Source: Pseudoleptotrichia goodfellowii (GTDB lineage Bacteria > Fusobacteriota > Fusobacteriia > Fusobacteriales > Leptotrichiaceae). Taken from it: a stretch of 64,000 nt of DNA. Both the position numbers and the translations under genes were made by a program. Positions 62,197-64,000 of this stretch are shown in pieces. The notes beneath the pieces were generated by a model. It was not told the origin of the DNA. It ran no database searches and worked only from the letters and a program-made list of their open reading frames with translations. Each line of letters starts with the position of its first letter. Position 1 is the stretch's first letter. The stretch lies in assembly GCF_007990505.1 (NCBI RefSeq), contig NZ_AP019822.1, positions 124,001-188,000 on the forward strand, given 5' to 3'.

Positions 62197-63087
62197 GTGA
62201 AGAAAATTAATCTGAAGTTTGATAATAACAGAAAAGCGGAATTGTTGGCTTTTATTACTGTCTTCTTTTGGGCGGTATCGGTAGTTTTTACAAAAGTGGG
62301 AACAGAATATTATGATTCGACAACTTTGGCAGTTTTGAGATATTCATTTGCATTTTTGATGTTAGTAATATTTATGGTAGTAAAAAAGATAAAATTACCG
62401 AAATTAAAAGACTTTCCGATGTTTTTTCTGGCAGGCGGAGTAGGAATAGCTTTCCATATGATTACTTTTAATAAAGGAGTGAGTACGTTAAGTTCTGCTA
62501 CTTCAAGTATATTGTTGGCATGTACGCCTATTTTTACTTCGGTATTATCGGTGATTTTTTTGAAAGAAAAAATAAACTTATACTGCTGGATTTCCATTTT
62601 TATTTCTTTTTCGGGAATAATCGTGCTTACTTTATGGGAAGGAGTGTTTTCATTTAATGAAGGGATTTTCTGGATGCTTCTTGCGGCTTTTTTGCTCGCA
62701 GTATATAACATAATGCAAAAAAGTTTTTCGGACAAATATTCGGGAACGGAAGCTACTATATACAGTATATCTGCAGGTGCGATTGTGCTGATGGTTTATT
62801 CTCCGGGCTCTTTAAGAGAAATTCCGAAAATGAATATAAATCAGTTTTCAGTAATATTTTTTATGGCTTTTCTGGCAACGGTAGTAGCTTATATTTGTTG
62901 GGGAAAAGCATTGGAAATGGCTGACAGTGCGGGAGAAATAGCAAATTTTATGTTTTTGGGACCTTTTATATCCACTTTAACAGGAATAATTTTTTTGAAC
63001 GAAAAGCTCATGTTATCCACAATCGTAGGAGGAATACTTATTTTAATAGGAATAACAGGCTTTAATAAATTTAAACAGACGAAATAA
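62197..63087 (+). CDS. EamA/DMT-family transporter, paralogue
   Basis: The 296-residue, ten-helix protein starts with GTG at 62197, six bases after GGGAAGGG. It is very similar to the transporter at 57277: FWAVSVVFTKVGTEYYDSTT and SVLSVIFLKEKINLYCWISI correspond to segments in that protein. The pair looks like a duplication within 5 kb. It precedes a phosphonate-type binding protein by 28 bases, so they may be co-transcribed; the substrate is unknown. Confidence 0.9.
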   Translation: MKKINLKFDNNRKAELLAFITVFFWAVSVVFTKVGTEYYDSTTLAVLRYSFAFLMLVIFMVVKKIKLPKLKDFPMFFLAGGVGIAFHMITFNKGVSTLSSATSSILLACTPIFTSVLSVIFLKEKINLYCWISIFISFSGIIVLTLWEGVFSFNEGIFWMLLAAFLLAVYNIMQKSFSDKYSGTEATIYSISAGAIVLMVYSPGSLREIPKMNINQFSVIFFMAFLATVVAYICWGKALEMADSAGEIANFMFLGPFISTLTGIIFLNEKLMLSTIVGGILILIGITGFNKFKQTK

Positions 63088-63115
63088 AATACTTAAATGT
63101 GAGGAGACAGAAAAG

Positions 63116-64000
63116 ATGAAAAAAAATTTTTGGAAAATAATTGTAATTGTTTTAATGTCAATAATATTAATAAGTTGTGGGAAGAAAGCTAAAAATGATG
63201 TTATAAAAATAGTGTTTTTACCTAACGAATCAAACGAATCTCTTAAAAAATCCCGTGAGGAATTTGCTGCGGCTATACAAAAAGCTACAGGAAAAAAAGT
63301 TGAAATCGTAACTACTACAGATTATAACATAGCATTGGAAAGTATAATTTCGGGAAAAGCTCAAATAGCATATATAGGTGCTGAAACTTATCTCAGTGCC
63401 AACGAAAGAAGTAAAGATGTTCAGGCAGTTCTCACAAATTCCGGAGAAAGCGGAACTTTAAAAGATGCTTTGTATTACAGTTTTATAGCTGTCAGAGGAG
63501 AAGATGTCGATAAGTATAAAACTGACGGAAACTATGATTTGAAAAAAATAAACGGAAAAGTAATGGCATTTGTTACGAATACTTCCACATCGGGATTTGT
63601 AATACCTGCAAAGGCTATAGTAAAAGAATTCGGATTAAAAGATACAGATGAAGTGTTACAGGAAGGAAAAGTTTTTTCAAAAGTCATTTTCGGAAGTTCT
63701 CATCCGGGAACACAGGTAACTTTGTTTAAGGGAGATGCCGATGTTGCGACATTTGCTATTCCGAAGGCTTTTACGATATACGAACTGATTGGAGGGGAAG
63801 AAAATAAAGTCGGAGCAACTTACAAAGTAAAACAGGGAGCTATAGCACCTTTCGGAGATTATGCAGGTAAAAGCTTTACTGTAATAAAATCCATAGCCGT
63901 ACCTAACGGGCCTATTGTGTTCAATGTAAAAACTCTTTCAAAGGAAGATCAGGAAAAAATAAAAAAAGGACTTTTATCTAAAGAGGTAACTGATAATCCT
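63116..64000 (+). CDS. Phosphonate/phosphite-type ABC binding lipoprotein (PhnD-like), 3' end outside window
   Basis: An ATG at 63116 after GAGGAGA opens a frame that runs off the window after 295 codons. The signal ends in ILISCGKKA, a lipobox with cysteine at residue 21. The mature part has the PhnD pattern: VFLPNESNESLKKSREEFAA, the YIGAETYL and SGFVIPA segments, and GSSHPGTQVTLFKGDADVA. It captures phosphonate, phosphite or a related oxyanion outside the membrane. ATPase and permease genes would be expected downstream. Confidence 0.9.
   Translation, partial: MKKNFWKIIVIVLMSIILISCGKKAKNDVIKIVFLPNESNESLKKSREEFAAAIQKATGKKVEIVTTTDYNIALESIISGKAQIAYIGAETYLSANERSKDVQAVLTNSGESGTLKDALYYSFIAVRGEDVDKYKTDGNYDLKKINGKVMAFVTNTSTSGFVIPAKAIVKEFGLKDTDEVLQEGKVFSKVIFGSSHPGTQVTLFKGDADVATFAIPKAFTIYELIGGEENKVGATYKVKQGAIAPFGDYAGKSFTVIKSIAVPNGPIVFNVKTLSKEDQEKIKKGLLSKEVTDNP

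Overview
The window is AT-rich DNA from a diderm, probably anaerobic bacterium. It carries tamB, bamA and lpxD (outer-membrane and lipid A functions), several lipoboxes, an anaerobic class III ribonucleotide reductase with two NrdR boxes, and ELLA-style gene neighbourhoods with A/T-ending codons. Protein character and gene content fit the Fusobacteriota, most likely Leptotrichiaceae; this is inference from content, not a database match.

Layout. 1-12.3 kb: outer-membrane assembly (tamB, bamA, lpxD), a lipoprotein, hslO, ddl, luxS, a secreted protein and tatD, with two copies of a small palindromic repeat. 12.3-14 kb: acpS and a thioredoxin-like/CcdA fusion. 14.2-21 kb: a PTS operon (LicR/BglG-type regulator, EIIA, EIIB, EIIC, GH38 alpha-mannosidase) resembling mannosylglycerate uptake and hydrolysis. 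21-24.1 kb: a type II-like restriction-modification cluster with two methyltransferases. 24.2-31.1 kb: orphan eutJ-like gene, then a leftward block (GNAT, LMW-PTP, sppA, sirtuin, pyrD, small proteins) and a decayed OmpA-like domain. 31.6-41.4 kb: a defence island with a type I system (hsdM, rhuM, hsdS, third TRD, hsdR), a (CA)12 tract in hsdS, a twin-hairpin small RNA followed by an Abi-type gene remnant, a candidate type I toxin-antitoxin module beside a duplicated 3' end of hsdR, and a PD-(D/E)XK nuclease. 41.5-47.1 kb: guaA and an FbpABC-like ABC transporter. 47.1-50.4 kb: repeats, then nrdD-nrdG under NrdR control. 50.4-58.9 kb: SnoaL-like gene, ArsR regulator, sfsA, and the run yajC-amidase-gerMN-yqeK-rnr-smpB-EamA, then fic. 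58.9-60.3 kb: tmRNA, followed by an Abi_2/AbiF-like gene preceded by a promoter and terminated small RNA. 60.4-64 kb: tag, a flavin-fold protein, a WYL regulator, a second EamA transporter and the start of a phosphonate-type binding lipoprotein.

The most unusual content is RNA-linked defence. Two separate loci (34.4 kb and 59.3 kb) have a near-consensus promoter, a 55-75 nt RNA ending in an intrinsic terminator, and then an Abi-family gene that is broken: at 34.5 kb only its C-terminus survives; at 59.4 kb it is frameshifted and the HEPN histidine is a tyrosine. This fits a toxin with RNA antitoxin in which the toxin decays and the RNA stays. A third module (39.7-40.0 kb) couples a small terminated RNA with an 18-residue hydrophobic Ibs-like peptide whose leader is complementary to that RNA up to its ribosome binding site.
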